Positions 31,101-40,569 of a DNA stretch of 64,000 nt are shown here, in pieces. Position numbers and translations under genes: made by a program. The notes below the pieces were generated by a model. The model searched no databases, was not told the origin of the DNA, and worked only from the letters and a program-made list of their open reading frames with translations. Source of the DNA: Rhodococcus sp. RD6.2 (lineage in GTDB: Bacteria > Actinomycetota > Actinomycetes > Mycobacteriales > Mycobacteriaceae); assembly GCF_001040705.1 (NCBI RefSeq), contig NZ_CVQP01000002.1, forward strand, positions 1 to 64,000, read 5' to 3'. The first letter of the stretch is position 1. The number at the start of each line of letters is the position of its first letter.

Positions 31101-34100
31101 TCAGGCACCCGTCCACGGGCCGATCGGGTTGCCTTGCCATCGGGTGCTCGGCGGCACGACGTCACCGCGCATGACCAGTGAGGCCGGGCCGACCGTCGCG
31201 CCGTCGCCGATTCCGGATGCGGGCAGCGCGACGCAGTGCGGCCCGAGGGTCGCGCCTGCGCCGAGGGTGACGGTGTCCATGGCCATGATCCGATCATGGA
31301 AGAGGTGTGTTTGCACGACACATCCGCGTTCGACCGTGGCGCCGTCGCCGAGGGAGACCAGGTCTGCCTCGGGTAGCCAGTACGACTCGCACCACACGCC
31401 TCGGCCGATGGTCGCGCCCATTCCTCGCAGCCACACGTTCAGGACTGCGGTGCCGGTCGCGGCCCGTGCGAACCAGGGCGCCGCAACGGTTTCGACGAAG
31501 GCGTCCGACACCTCGTTGCGCCATACGAACGAACTCCACAGCGGGTGCTCGGTGCGGCCGATCCGGCCAACCGTCAGCCACTTCGCCGCGACCGAGATCA
31601 CACCGGCGGCGGCACCGGCGACCAGCAGCACGACACCGCTGAGGAGGGCCGCCGCCCAGTATCCGACGGCCCCGGCGAGCGCCTGCAGCGCGAACAGCAC
31701 ACCCAATCCGATGCCGAACGTCACCATGACCGGCAGCAGGCGGCACGTCTCGACGGCGGCCCTCGCGACCTTGAGTCGCGTCGGCGGCGCGAAGGTGCGC
31801 TCGGCGTCGCCGTCGCTGGCCGCGCGCCGCAGCTTCACCGGCGGACTGCCCAGCCAGGACGAGCCGGACTTCGCCTTGGTCGGTGCCGCCGACAGCACCG
31901 CGACGAGGCCGTTCTTCGGGACGCGGCGCCCGGGCCCGGCCATGCCGGAGTTGCCGAGGAAGGCGCGCTTGCCGACCTTGGCCTCCTGGATGTGGAGCCA
32001 TCCGCCGCCCAGTTCGTAGGACGCGACCATGGTGTCGTCGGCGAGGAACGCGCCGTCGGCGACGGTGGTGAACTTCGGCAGCAGCAGGACGGTCGACGCC
32101 TCGACGTCCTTGCCGATGTTCGCGCCGAGCAGTCGCAGCCAGACCGGGGTGAGGAGGCTGGCGTAGAGCGGGAACAGGAAGGTGCGCGCGGAGTCGAGGA
32201 GGCGTTCGGTCGCCCACACCTGCCAGCCGACGCGGCTGCGGACGGGGTGGTAGCCCTCGGTGAGTCCGATGCCGAGGGCGCGGACCGCGGCGACGGTGAG
32301 GGCGGCGAACACGAAGAGGGCGAGCAGCGTCGCGACGGGCAGCCACAGCAGTGCCCGCGGGACCGCGGAGCCGAGGTCGGGTGCGTCGGCGATCGCGGCG
32401 CCGATCACGGCGATGCCGGCCGCGAGGGCGATGATCGGCAGGGACGCGATGGCCAGCGACGTCAGGCCGTACACGGGAACCCACTGGCTGGCCTGCTGTG
32501 GTCGCTGCGTCGGCCACGGATGCTCGGCCTTGCCGACCTTGACTGCCGGTGAGCCGGCCCAACTCTGGCCGGCCTTCACGCGTCCGATGACGGCGGATCC
32601 GGGAGCGACCTCGGCGTTCTTGCCGATTTTCGCTCCGGGGAAGAGGGTCGAGCGGGAGCCGATGGCGGCGCCGTCGCCGATGCGGATGCCGCCGATGTGG
32701 ATGACGTCGCCGTCGATCCAGTGCCCGGACAGGTCGACCTCGGGTTCGACGGAGCAACCTTCACCCAGTTCGAGCATCCCGGTGACGGGAGGAAGGGTGT
32801 GCAGGTCGACGCCGCGTCCGATCGTGGCGCCGAGCGCGCGGGCGTAGTAGATCATCCACGGCGCGCCGGACAGGTTGGCGGCACCGCTGGCCTCGGTGAG
32901 CCGGTGCGCGACCCACAGCCGCAGGTGTTCGCGCCCGCCGCGCGGGTAGGTGCCGGGTTGCAGGCCGCGCAGCAGGATCCGGCAGCCCGCGACGGCGATG
33001 CCCATCCGGCCGATCGGCGTGATGAACAGGAGCACGCCGAGGAGCACCCACCACCACGACACCGCGGGCGCCCAGGGCACGTCGGCGAACCAGGCGAGGA
33101 CGTTGTTCACGACGGCCAGCCACGTCACCCACTGCAGACCGGTCAGGGTGGTCAGCGGGATCGTCCACAGAATCTGCTTCCACTGCGCCGACCGCGGTGT
33201 CGGCTCGACGGTGCGAATCTCGACGGCGTCGGTGGGGGCGAGGGAGTCGAGGTGTTCGGCGAGCGAACCCAGTCGGGGGTGGTCGTAGAGTTCGGCGACG
33301 GTGACCTCGGGGAATCGCTCACGCAACGCCGTCACGAGCTGCGCGGCCGACAGCGATCCGCCACCCGCGGCGAAGAAGTCGTCGTCGGCGCCGGTGATCT
33401 GTGCACCGAGGATCGACGACCACAGGCCCGCGACCCAGGCGGCGGTTCCGTCGAGTCCGGACTCCACGGCGGAGTCGTCGGCGCCCGGCAGCGGCCACGG
33501 CAGCGCGGCCCGGTCGACCTTCCCGGACGTTCGGGTCGGCAGCTCGGCCATCAATGCCAGGCGTGGGACGAGGGCGGCGGGCAGTTGCTCGGCGAGGAGG
33601 GTGCGTGCGGCCGCGAGGTCGAAGTCGGGGTCGGTGCTCGCGAGATAGCCGACGAGGATCGAGTGGCCCGTCGAGGTCTTCCGGACCGCGGCGGCGGCAC
33701 CGGCGACGCCGGGCAGGTTCTGCAACGCGTTGTCGACCTCACCCAGCTCGATGCGTCGCCCGCCGATCTTGACCTGGTCGTCGGCGCGACCCTGGAACAG
33801 CAGCCCGTCCAGTTCGAGACGCACCAGGTCGCCGCTGCGGTAGGCGCGTTCCCAGCCGAGCGACGGCATCGGCGCGTACTTCTCGGCGTCCTTCGCCGGA
33901 TCCAGGTAGCGGGCCAGCCCGACACCGCCGATGACGAGTTCGCCGACGTCGCCGACCTGGACCGGGTTGCCGTCCCCGTCGACGACGGCGAGGTCCCAGC
34001 CGTCGAGGGGGAGTCCGATGCTGACGGCGGACGTGCCGTCCATCTCGGCGGCGCACGCCACGACGGTGGCCTCGGTCGGGCCGTACGTGTTCCACACCTC

Positions 34101-34979
34101 GCGGCCCGGGGTCGCGAGCCGTTCCACCAGTTCGGGCGGGCAGGCCTCGCCGCCGAAGATCAGCAGCCGCACGTCCTCGAGGGCTTCGGCGGGCCACAGC
34201 GCTGCCAGTGTCGGGACGGTGGAGACGACGGTGATGTCGCGGGACACCAGCCACGGGCCGAGGTCCATGCCGCTCCGGACCAGCGAGCGCGGGGCGGGAA
34301 CGAGGCAGGCGCCGTGGCGCCACGCCAGCCACATCTCCTCGCATGACGCGTCGAACGCGACCGACAGGCCTGCGAGGACGCGGTCGCCTGGGCCGAGCGG
34401 TTCGCCCTGCAGGAACATGCGGGCCTCGGCGTCGACGAACGCGGCGGCGTTGCGGTGGGTGACGGCGACACCCTTCGGCGTCCCGGTGGACCCGGACGTG
34501 AAGATGATCCAGGCGTCGTCGTCGAGGGCCGGGGGGTGTGGTGTGTTCTCGCGGGCGGGTGCGGTGCCCGCTTCGACGCCCTTGCCGGTGAGGACGGCCG
34601 CGACCTGGGCTTCCCCGAAGACCAGGTCGGCGCGTTCGTCGGGGTCGTCGGCGTCGACCGGGACGTAGGCCGCGCCTGCGGCGAGCACGGACAGAATCGC
34701 GGTGTAGAGGGCGTGGGAGCCGGACGGCATGCGGATGCCGACGCGGTCGCCCGCGCCGACTCCGAGGTCACCGAGCCACTGCGCGCCCCGCTGGATCTCG
34801 TCGAGCAGTTCGGCGTAGCTGAGAGTGGTGTCACCGTCGTCGATGGCCGGGGCGTCGGGATGCGCCTGCGCGGTCGCGGTGACGATGTCGACGAGGGTGC
34901 GGGGTGCAGGAGCCAGTGGCGACCGAAGGTACGCGGCCGGGATCTGTTGGGAGCGATCCGAAGGTGATTGCAGGTGCAA
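31101..34979 (-). CDS. Pls/PosA-family membrane NRPS (epsilon-poly-amino-acid synthetase-like)
   Basis: 1292 aa. Domains: adenylation (about 25-495; 'IIFTSGSTGTPKGVAVTHRN', 'NTYGPTEAT', 'YRSGDLVRLELDGLLFQGRA', 'SGKVDRAALP'), a carrier domain (about 510-580; pantetheine Ser542 in 'FFAAGGGSLSAA'), then three repeats of membrane helices plus hexapeptide-type acyltransferase domains (starting near 600, 840 and 1080). This is the A-T-TM-C1-TM-C2-TM-C3 plan of epsilon-poly-L-lysine synthetase (about 1300 aa). Aligning the A domain by eye with GrsA gives the code D-A-E-S-I-G-T-V-V-K, close to a remembered bacitracin lysine code (D-A-E-S-I-G-S-V-C-K). L-lysine polymerisation is therefore the favoured hypothesis. 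Start TTG 34979 with AGAAGGA eleven bases upstream. Confidence 0.9.
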   Translation of the reverse strand: MHLQSPSDRSQQIPAAYLRSPLAPAPRTLVDIVTATAQAHPDAPAIDDGDTTLSYAELLDEIQRGAQWLGDLGVGAGDRVGIRMPSGSHALYTAILSVLAAGAAYVPVDADDPDERADLVFGEAQVAAVLTGKGVEAGTAPARENTPHPPALDDDAWIIFTSGSTGTPKGVAVTHRNAAAFVDAEARMFLQGEPLGPGDRVLAGLSVAFDASCEEMWLAWRHGACLVPAPRSLVRSGMDLGPWLVSRDITVVSTVPTLAALWPAEALEDVRLLIFGGEACPPELVERLATPGREVWNTYGPTEATVVACAAEMDGTSAVSIGLPLDGWDLAVVDGDGNPVQVGDVGELVIGGVGLARYLDPAKDAEKYAPMPSLGWERAYRSGDLVRLELDGLLFQGRADDQVKIGGRRIELGEVDNALQNLPGVAGAAAAVRKTSTGHSILVGYLASTDPDFDLAAARTLLAEQLPAALVPRLALMAELPTRTSGKVDRAALPWPLPGADDSAVESGLDGTAAWVAGLWSSILGAQITGADDDFFAAGGGSLSAAQLVTALRERFPEVTVAELYDHPRLGSLAEHLDSLAPTDAVEIRTVEPTPRSAQWKQILWTIPLTTLTGLQWVTWLAVVNNVLAWFADVPWAPAVSWWWVLLGVLLFITPIGRMGIAVAGCRILLRGLQPGTYPRGGREHLRLWVAHRLTEASGAANLSGAPWMIYYARALGATIGRGVDLHTLPPVTGMLELGEGCSVEPEVDLSGHWIDGDVIHIGGIRIGDGAAIGSRSTLFPGAKIGKNAEVAPGSAVIGRVKAGQSWAGSPAVKVGKAEHPWPTQRPQQASQWVPVYGLTSLAIASLPIIALAAGIAVIGAAIADAPDLGSAVPRALLWLPVATLLALFVFAALTVAAVRALGIGLTEGYHPVRSRVGWQVWATERLLDSARTFLFPLYASLLTPVWLRLLGANIGKDVEASTVLLLPKFTTVADGAFLADDTMVASYELGGGWLHIQEAKVGKRAFLGNSGMAGPGRRVPKNGLVAVLSAAPTKAKSGSSWLGSPPVKLRRAASDGDAERTFAPPTRLKVARAAVETCRLLPVMVTFGIGLGVLFALQALAGAVGYWAAALLSGVVLLVAGAAAGVISVAAKWLTVGRIGRTEHPLWSSFVWRNEVSDAFVETVAAPWFARAATGTAVLNVWLRGMGATIGRGVWCESYWLPEADLVSLGDGATVERGCVVQTHLFHDRIMAMDTVTLGAGATLGPHCVALPASGIGDGATVGPASLVMRGDVVPPSTRWQGNPIGPWTGA

Positions 34980-35215
34980 CGCCGGTGGTTCCTTCTCTCG
35001 TGGCTACCGAGTCCCCTGACCAGTGTCTCTCATGGTCGGCGGGCCTCGTGCCGGCGAAGTCGTGACCTCGCCGGCCGTTCGCGTGGTTCTCTCACGTCAA
35101 GTTTGCGAGTTGGTGAACGGATTTGCCGGACCGACGCGCGGCGAGCCTGCGCCGAGACCCTGTTCAGCGCCGTGTCGCAGCGGGTAGGTGGTGGTACGGC
35201 CGATACGCTGCGCCG

Positions 35216-35743
35216 ATGAACTCGCTCGCGACGATCGGCCGCCTGCGTTCGCTGATCGAGCATCCGAGGACCGGCGCCGAGGAACGAGATGCCGCCCAGC
35301 GGATGCTCGACCGACTGCTCGCAAAGACCCCCGGGACGGCAGGCTCCGGCCGGTCCGGTGCGCGCCGCGCCGGACTCGGCAGGCACGTGCGGATCGATCC
35401 CATCGTGGACGCCATCCGAACCGACATCACGCTTTCCCGGACCGTGCGCCTGGTGTCGGCGGTGCCGGGGGTCGCCGTCCGCGACCTGATCCGGGACGCA
35501 CCGGACGGCGTCACCTTCGATGTGGCCGCCGACGGCGAGTGCGCGATCGTCGTCACCATCGAGGGCGTTCCGCCGTCCTGGGGATGGGTGGACGACGGCG
35601 GTGTGGAGTCGGTGAGCCCGGAGCTGCAGGCCCTCGCGGACCGGCTCGCCGACGTCGTGAAGGGATACAACGACCGCGGTCCCGACGGCACGCCGCGCTT
35701 CTTCGGACGTGTCCGGATTCCGGGGCACACGCTGGTCTGGTAG
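35216..35743 (+). CDS. Conserved hypothetical protein
   Basis: 175 aa. The N-terminal segment 'IGRLRSLIEHPRTGAEERDA' resembles the small helical DUF2786-like module; the remainder is alpha/beta with 'LVSAVPGVAVRDLIRDAP' and 'RFFGRVRIPGHTLVW'. The function is not recognised. It is divergent from the Pls-like gene across 236 bases and convergent with the PucR gene, eight bases apart. ATG 35216; the upstream in-frame extension is arginine-rich and unlikely to be translated. Confidence 0.6.
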   Translation: MNSLATIGRLRSLIEHPRTGAEERDAAQRMLDRLLAKTPGTAGSGRSGARRAGLGRHVRIDPIVDAIRTDITLSRTVRLVSAVPGVAVRDLIRDAPDGVTFDVAADGECAIVVTIEGVPPSWGWVDDGGVESVSPELQALADRLADVVKGYNDRGPDGTPRFFGRVRIPGHTLVW

Positions 35744-35751
35744 CGGGCGTC

Positions 35752-37011
35752 TCAGGTGGGCGGCCCCGGGTACGTCGCCCGCCGCGCTGCCAGCGCCGCG
35801 ACGAGTCGCACCACGTCCGGTGCCGACGCGACGTCCAACGCGGTCAGCGCGGCCACCTTCCGCAGCCGGTAGACCACGGTGTTCGGGTGGACGTGCAGTG
35901 CGGACGCCACGGCCGCGCGGTCGCATCCCGCATCGAGGTACGCCTCGAGCGTCTCCAGCACGGCCGGGTGGGAGTCGAGGGGCGACAGCAGGTTCGCGAG
36001 GACGGGGGACGCGGTGGTCGGCCGGGTGAGCTGGTATTCGAGTGCGACGTCCCGCAACTGCATCGTGCCCGAGCGGTGGCCGTAGCGGAGCGCGACGTCG
36101 AGGATCTCCTGGGCGTGCACGTAGGCCTGCGGGACGTCGGCAGGCGCCGCCACCGCCACACCGGCCAGGACGGCGGCGCCGATGGCCCGCTCCATGTCCC
36201 GCAGGCTCCGGCTCAGCTGTGTGTACTGCGCGCTGTCCTGCCAGTCTCCGGCGCCGGGTTCGGCCGCGAGGATCGGGATGAGCACACCACCGCCGCTGCC
36301 GGACAGGTTGCTCAGCGCCTCGTCGCGGCCGAGGGTGTCGAGTTCGCGTTGCAGGCGCCGCACCTTGCGACGCTCGGCGACGACGGCGTCGACGGCAGCG
36401 GACTGCTCGTCCGGGTGCGGCTCCACGTGCAGCGCGACCACCCAGTAGAGCCTCGGCAGTTCGGCGCCCGTGCGTTGCGCGGCCACCGTCGGGTCCGCGC
36501 CCGACGTCAACGCCACGAACAGGGCGCGCCGTGCGGAGTCGTCGTCGCCGGGCAGCGCCCGGTCGGATCCGTAGCCGGCGAGCACGGCTGTCGTCGCGGC
36601 GAGCAGGTGCGAGTGGAGCAGGGTGCCCGCGCGGGCCACGTCGCCGGTGTCCTCGGGCCCGGCCAGGTCGCCGATCGCCGTCCACCAGTGCTCGACCCCG
36701 AGGTGGTACGCGCGGAGCACCTCGGCCAGCGGCACCAGTTCCTCGGCGCGTCGCCGCGCCGAATCCCGTATTCCCGCGAGGTCGTCGGCCTCGAGTGGTC
36801 GCAGTGACCGCAGGCTGGCGACGAACAGCTCGAGGTTGCGCCGGACGATGGCGGTGACGTCACCGCGCACCGCTTCATCGGGCAGCGACCGGTAGTAGGG
36901 CACCTGCGTCCACACCGCCTCGACGGTGGCGGTGGTGATCGCGTGGGTGCGTTGGGCCAGATGATCCGCGAGGGGGCGACCACCCACGACGATCGGTTTG
37001 TCTGTGGACAC
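35752..37011 (-). CDS. PucR/CdaR-family transcriptional regulator
   Basis: 419 aa. N-terminal helical domain ('RRNLELFVASLRSLRPLEAD'), a central GGDEF-like degenerate domain, and the C-terminal PucR HTH_30: 'LETLEAYLDAGCDRAAVASA' then 'LHVHPNTVVYRLRKVAALTA'. Such regulators usually control adjacent catabolic genes. AAGGGGA six bases before the GTG at 37011 supports this start over 37086. It is divergent from the secreted hydrolase / MFS / hydrolase set, which is its likely target. Confidence 0.88.
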   Translation of the reverse strand: MSTDKPIVVGGRPLADHLAQRTHAITTATVEAVWTQVPYYRSLPDEAVRGDVTAIVRRNLELFVASLRSLRPLEADDLAGIRDSARRRAEELVPLAEVLRAYHLGVEHWWTAIGDLAGPEDTGDVARAGTLLHSHLLAATTAVLAGYGSDRALPGDDDSARRALFVALTSGADPTVAAQRTGAELPRLYWVVALHVEPHPDEQSAAVDAVVAERRKVRRLQRELDTLGRDEALSNLSGSGGGVLIPILAAEPGAGDWQDSAQYTQLSRSLRDMERAIGAAVLAGVAVAAPADVPQAYVHAQEILDVALRYGHRSGTMQLRDVALEYQLTRPTTASPVLANLLSPLDSHPAVLETLEAYLDAGCDRAAVASALHVHPNTVVYRLRKVAALTALDVASAPDVVRLVAALAARRATYPGPPT

Positions 37012-37142
37012 AAAATCCCCTTGATTGTCGATTCGGACACACAACGACCACCTGCTGCTTTCTGGCCAGTATGTAATCCACGCCACTCGGGATCAGACAA
37101 ATCCGTGCATCCGGCGTCACCGAACCGAAGGAGACGAGTCTC

Positions 37143-38006
37143 GTGCACCTCAGGACCCGAACGGCCGTCGTCGTCGCAGCCGCAGGCTGCCTGCTCGCCG
37201 CCTCGGCAGGCGGTTCCGTGGCGCAGCCCGCCGGGACACTCGACTACGTCGCGCTCGGCGACTCGGCCGCAGCAGGGCCGCTGATTCCGGACCAGGACCC
37301 CGCGACCCCGGGCTGCCTGCGGTCGCTGCACAACTACCCGTCCGTCGTCGCGCAGTCCCTCGGCGCCCGCCTCACGGACGTGACGTGCTCGTCCGCGCGG
37401 AGCAGCCACATCGCCGACGCCTCGCAGACCACGTTCACCGGCGCCGTCCCACGGCAGGTCGACGCGCTCACCGCCGACACCGACCTCGTCACCGTCACGA
37501 TCGGCGCCAACGACGTCAACCTGTTCACGACGGCGCTGCGGTGCCTCAACCCGCTGCCCGAACCGTCAGGCACCTCGTGCGCCGACACGTTCACCACAGG
37601 TGGCGTCGACCAGATGCGCGGACTCGTCGACCGCGCCGCTCCGCAGTGGGGCGAGACCCTGGACGAGATCCGGGCGCACGCCCCGAATGCCGAGATCGTC
37701 GTCGTCGGCTACGGCACCTACACCCGCCCCGGCGGATGCCCCGACCGACAGCCGATGTGGCCGCGCGACGCCGACTACCTGCAGCGCGTGATGGATTCCG
37801 TCAACGACGCGATGGCGGAGCAGGTGCGTTCCCGCGCAATGACCTTCGTCGACATCCGGACCGTCACGGCCGGGCACGACATCTGCGCCGATCCGAGCCG
37901 GGCGCACTACGCCGGTGCCGTTCCGGCGGAATCCGCGGCGCCGCTGCACCCGACCGCGCTCGGCATGCAGGCGATCGGCGCGTACGTCGCCGACCAACTC
38001 CGCTGA
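37143..38006 (+). CDS. Secreted SGNH/GDSL-type lipase/esterase
   Basis: 287 aa. A cleavable signal peptide ('AVVVAAAGCLLAASAGGSVA') precedes the SGNH fold: block I 'YVALGDSAAAGP' with the catalytic Ser, block III 'TVTIGANDVN' with the oxyanion Asn, and block V 'PLHPTALGMQAIG' with the catalytic His. Six cysteines suggest three disulfides, as in the Streptomyces lipase group. It acts outside the cell on esters or lipids. GAAGGAG lies about ten bases before GTG 37143. Head of a probable three-gene unit with an MFS carrier and another hydrolase. Confidence 0.88.
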   Translation: MHLRTRTAVVVAAAGCLLAASAGGSVAQPAGTLDYVALGDSAAAGPLIPDQDPATPGCLRSLHNYPSVVAQSLGARLTDVTCSSARSSHIADASQTTFTGAVPRQVDALTADTDLVTVTIGANDVNLFTTALRCLNPLPEPSGTSCADTFTTGGVDQMRGLVDRAAPQWGETLDEIRAHAPNAEIVVVGYGTYTRPGGCPDRQPMWPRDADYLQRVMDSVNDAMAEQVRSRAMTFVDIRTVTAGHDICADPSRAHYAGAVPAESAAPLHPTALGMQAIGAYVADQLR

Positions 38007-38055
38007 CCCGAAGTTCCCTCCAAGTCTCCCCGACCCGTCGACACCGAGGTTCCCC

Positions 38056-39399
38056 ATGACGCGACCCGCGACGATCACCCATGCCCCGGCCACCGGCCGC
38101 ACCACCATCCTGTCCGGCGCGCTGGTCGCGCTGTTCCTTGCCAATCTCCTCAACTTCTTCGACCGCGCGATCCCCTCGGTCGTCGCCGAACCCATCAAGA
38201 CCGAATTCGCGCTCAGCGATCTGCAACTGGGCCTCGTCACGTCGGCGTTCACCGTCGTCTACGCAATCGCCGGACTCCCACTCGGCAGGCTCGCCGACCG
38301 GGGGAACCGCCCGGGGATCATCGGCGTCGGCCTGCTCGTGTGGAGCGGTCTGACTGCGGCGACCGGCGCCGCAGGCAACTACGTCCTGTTCATCCTCGCC
38401 CGGCTGGGCGTCGGGGTGGGGGAGGCCGCCTTCACGCCCGCCGCCAACTCGATGATCGGCGACCTCTATCCCGCGGATCGCCGCTCGCGGGCGGTCGGCA
38501 TCTTCATGCTCGGGCTTCCGGTAGGTCTCATGCTGGCGTACTTCACCGTCGGACGGATCGCCGAGACCTTCGACTCGTGGCGGGCGCCGTTCTTCTTCGC
38601 CGCGGTCCCCGGTGTCGTCCTCGCGCTGGTGATGCTCCGGATGCGTGACCCCGAACGCGGTGCCGCGGAACAGGTCTCGACAACGGACTCAGGTCCGGTT
38701 CCGAACCCGATCCGGCACCTGCTGTCGATCCCCACACTGCGGTGGCTGATCCTCGCCGGGCTGACCTTCAACTTCGCGGCCTACGCGGTCAACTCGTTCA
38801 CCGTCCCGCTCCTGATGCGGCAGTACGAGCTGAAGCTGACGTCCGCTGCCGTCCTCACCGGCGTGATCGTGGGGCTGACCGGGTTGTTCGGTCTGCTGCT
38901 CGGTGCCCGTTACGCGGACCGCGCCTCGGCCACGTCGCCGCGGGCTCGGCTCACCATCGGGGTCGTCACGACCGCAGCCGCGGCGCCGCTGACCGTGTTC
39001 GCGTTGATGCAGAACGGTGGGAGCGTCGCCGCGTTCACCGCCCTGTTCGCATTCGGCTGGCTGCTCGCCTACGGCTTCTACATCAGCGTGTACCCGGCGA
39101 TCCACGACGTCGTCGTGCCGCGACTGCGAGCGACGGCGACCGCCCTGTTCTTCGCCGCGATGTACCTCCTCGGCGGGTTCGCCGGACCGGTTGTCGTCGG
39201 CGGGCTCTCCGACTTCTTCGCCGAGCGCGCAGCGGAAAGCGCAGGGGTGCAGGATGTCACGGCGTTCGCCGGCGACGGCCTGAACTCCGCGATGTATCTG
39301 GTGCCGCTGATGCTCGCGCTGACCGCAGTGTTCATCCACCTCGCTGCTCGCCGCGTCGGTGCGGATTCGGCGCGGATGCACGCAAGCCTGACCGAATGA
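38056..39399 (+). CDS. MFS transporter (spinster-like)
   Basis: 447 aa, twelve helices. 'LANLLNFFDRAIPSVVAEPI' with Asp in helix 1, then 'AIAGLPLGRLADRGNR' is the loop 2-3 signature of the spinster/organic-acid branch. A second copy 'GARYADRAS' follows in loop 8-9. It sits between two secreted hydrolases, so import of their products (a fatty acid, alcohol or oxo-acid) is plausible. ATG 38056 is 49 bases after the GDSL gene. Its stop is overlapped by an alternative start of the next gene. Confidence 0.87.
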   Translation: MTRPATITHAPATGRTTILSGALVALFLANLLNFFDRAIPSVVAEPIKTEFALSDLQLGLVTSAFTVVYAIAGLPLGRLADRGNRPGIIGVGLLVWSGLTAATGAAGNYVLFILARLGVGVGEAAFTPAANSMIGDLYPADRRSRAVGIFMLGLPVGLMLAYFTVGRIAETFDSWRAPFFFAAVPGVVLALVMLRMRDPERGAAEQVSTTDSGPVPNPIRHLLSIPTLRWLILAGLTFNFAAYAVNSFTVPLLMRQYELKLTSAAVLTGVIVGLTGLFGLLLGARYADRASATSPRARLTIGVVTTAAAAPLTVFALMQNGGSVAAFTALFAFGWLLAYGFYISVYPAIHDVVVPRLRATATALFFAAMYLLGGFAGPVVVGGLSDFFAERAAESAGVQDVTAFAGDGLNSAMYLVPLMLALTAVFIHLAARRVGADSARMHASLTE

Positions 39400-39425
39400 C
39401 CCTCGAACCGAAAGGTGAACCAGCA

Positions 39426-40286
39426 ATGCCGAAAGCGCGTGTGATGCTCCGCAGGACCGCTCTCGCCGCCGCCGTGTGCGCGGTACTCGGGATGACCGTG
39501 CCGATGGGCACGGCCACGGCCCAGTCGTCCGCGATCCCCGAGGTGGGTCATCGCTGGGCCGATGCGGGGCCGTACACCCCGGAGGTCTCGATCGGGGTCG
39601 TGCACACCCTGTACTACCCACGTGAGCTCGGTGCCCGCGGCGAGAAGCATCCGGTTGTGTTGTGGGGCAACGGGACCGGCGTCGTTCCCGGCGCCTACAC
39701 CTCGCTGCTGCGTCACTACGCGAGCCACGGATTCATCGTGGTCGCGGCGAACACTCCGACGAGCAACTTCGCGATCACCATGCGGTCCGGCATCGATCTG
39801 GTCGCGGCCGAGGCGGCCGACCCCGGGAGCAGGTTCTACGGCAAGGTCGATCTGGACCGCATCGGTGCTGCAGGGCACTCGCAGGGCGGCTCCGGCGCGA
39901 TCAACGCTGCGATCGACGACCGCGTCGACACCGTCGTCGCCATCCAGCCCGGGCCGCTCAACGACGTCGACCTCATCGACGAGCCGGTGCTCTATCTCGC
40001 GGGTCAGGTCGACCTCGTCGTCTGGCCGTCGGTGGTGCGCGCGATGTACCGCGACGCCGACCACGTACCCGCCGAGTACCTGGAACTGCGCGGCGCCAGC
40101 CACTTCGGCACCGGCATCACCGGCGGTGCGATGCGCGGCCCGAGCACGGCCTGGCTGAGGTACTGGCTGCTCGACGACCCTAATGCCCGCGCGGAGTTCT
40201 TCGGCCAGAACTGCGGGTACTGCTCGGACACTCAGCAGTTCTCGGGTTTCGACCGTAACGATCTGGCCCGGCAGATCCCGGGCTGA
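39426..40286 (+). CDS. Secreted alpha/beta-hydrolase (cutinase/polyesterase-like)
   Basis: 286 aa. Basic twin-Arg-bearing start 'MPKARVMLRRTALAAAVCAV' and an Ala-rich signal peptide ending near TAQS indicate export. Nucleophile elbow 'AGHSQGGSGA', oxyanion region 'VVLWGNGTGVVPGAY', acid in 'LAGQVDLVVW', and His in 'GASHFGTG'. A C-terminal 'NCGYCSDT' may form a disulfide. The layout resembles bacterial cutinase, PET-hydrolase and chlorophyllase-like enzymes; substrate is unknown. ATG 39426 has GAAAGGTG upstream; ATG 39396 (overlapping the MFS stop) is the alternative. Confidence 0.85.
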   Translation: MPKARVMLRRTALAAAVCAVLGMTVPMGTATAQSSAIPEVGHRWADAGPYTPEVSIGVVHTLYYPRELGARGEKHPVVLWGNGTGVVPGAYTSLLRHYASHGFIVVAANTPTSNFAITMRSGIDLVAAEAADPGSRFYGKVDLDRIGAAGHSQGGSGAINAAIDDRVDTVVAIQPGPLNDVDLIDEPVLYLAGQVDLVVWPSVVRAMYRDADHVPAEYLELRGASHFGTGITGGAMRGPSTAWLRYWLLDDPNARAEFFGQNCGYCSDTQQFSGFDRNDLARQIPG

Positions 40287-40569
40287 TGCAACCTCGCGAT
40301 CAGGTGATCACCGGGTGGCCAGGAATCTGCGGCGCTGCAGCAGATCCCGGCCCATCCGGCCCATCTGGTCGCGGACGTCGCCTGCGACGTCCCGCCCCGC
40401 GACTCCGGGACGCCGCAGTGCGCTCGCGACCGCGGCAGTGTTCCGGAGCGGTGTCTGGTCAGTGGGTGGCGATTCGCTTCGGAACCACTCTTGCCGATTG
40501 GGCAAGGTTCATTGCCGAAGTGCGGCTCTCGCGGCAAGGTTGTCGGGGAGATCCACAGAGGAGTGACGG

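Noticed and set aside
37001-37011. TGTGGACAC near the PucR start as a further DnaA box
   Set aside because: It is a single 8/9 match that overlaps the PucR start codon, with no companion boxes.
40287-40569. Short open frames in the 283-base gap before the methyltransferase
   Set aside because: Frames on both strands lack codon bias, ribosome sites and known motifs; treated as non-coding.
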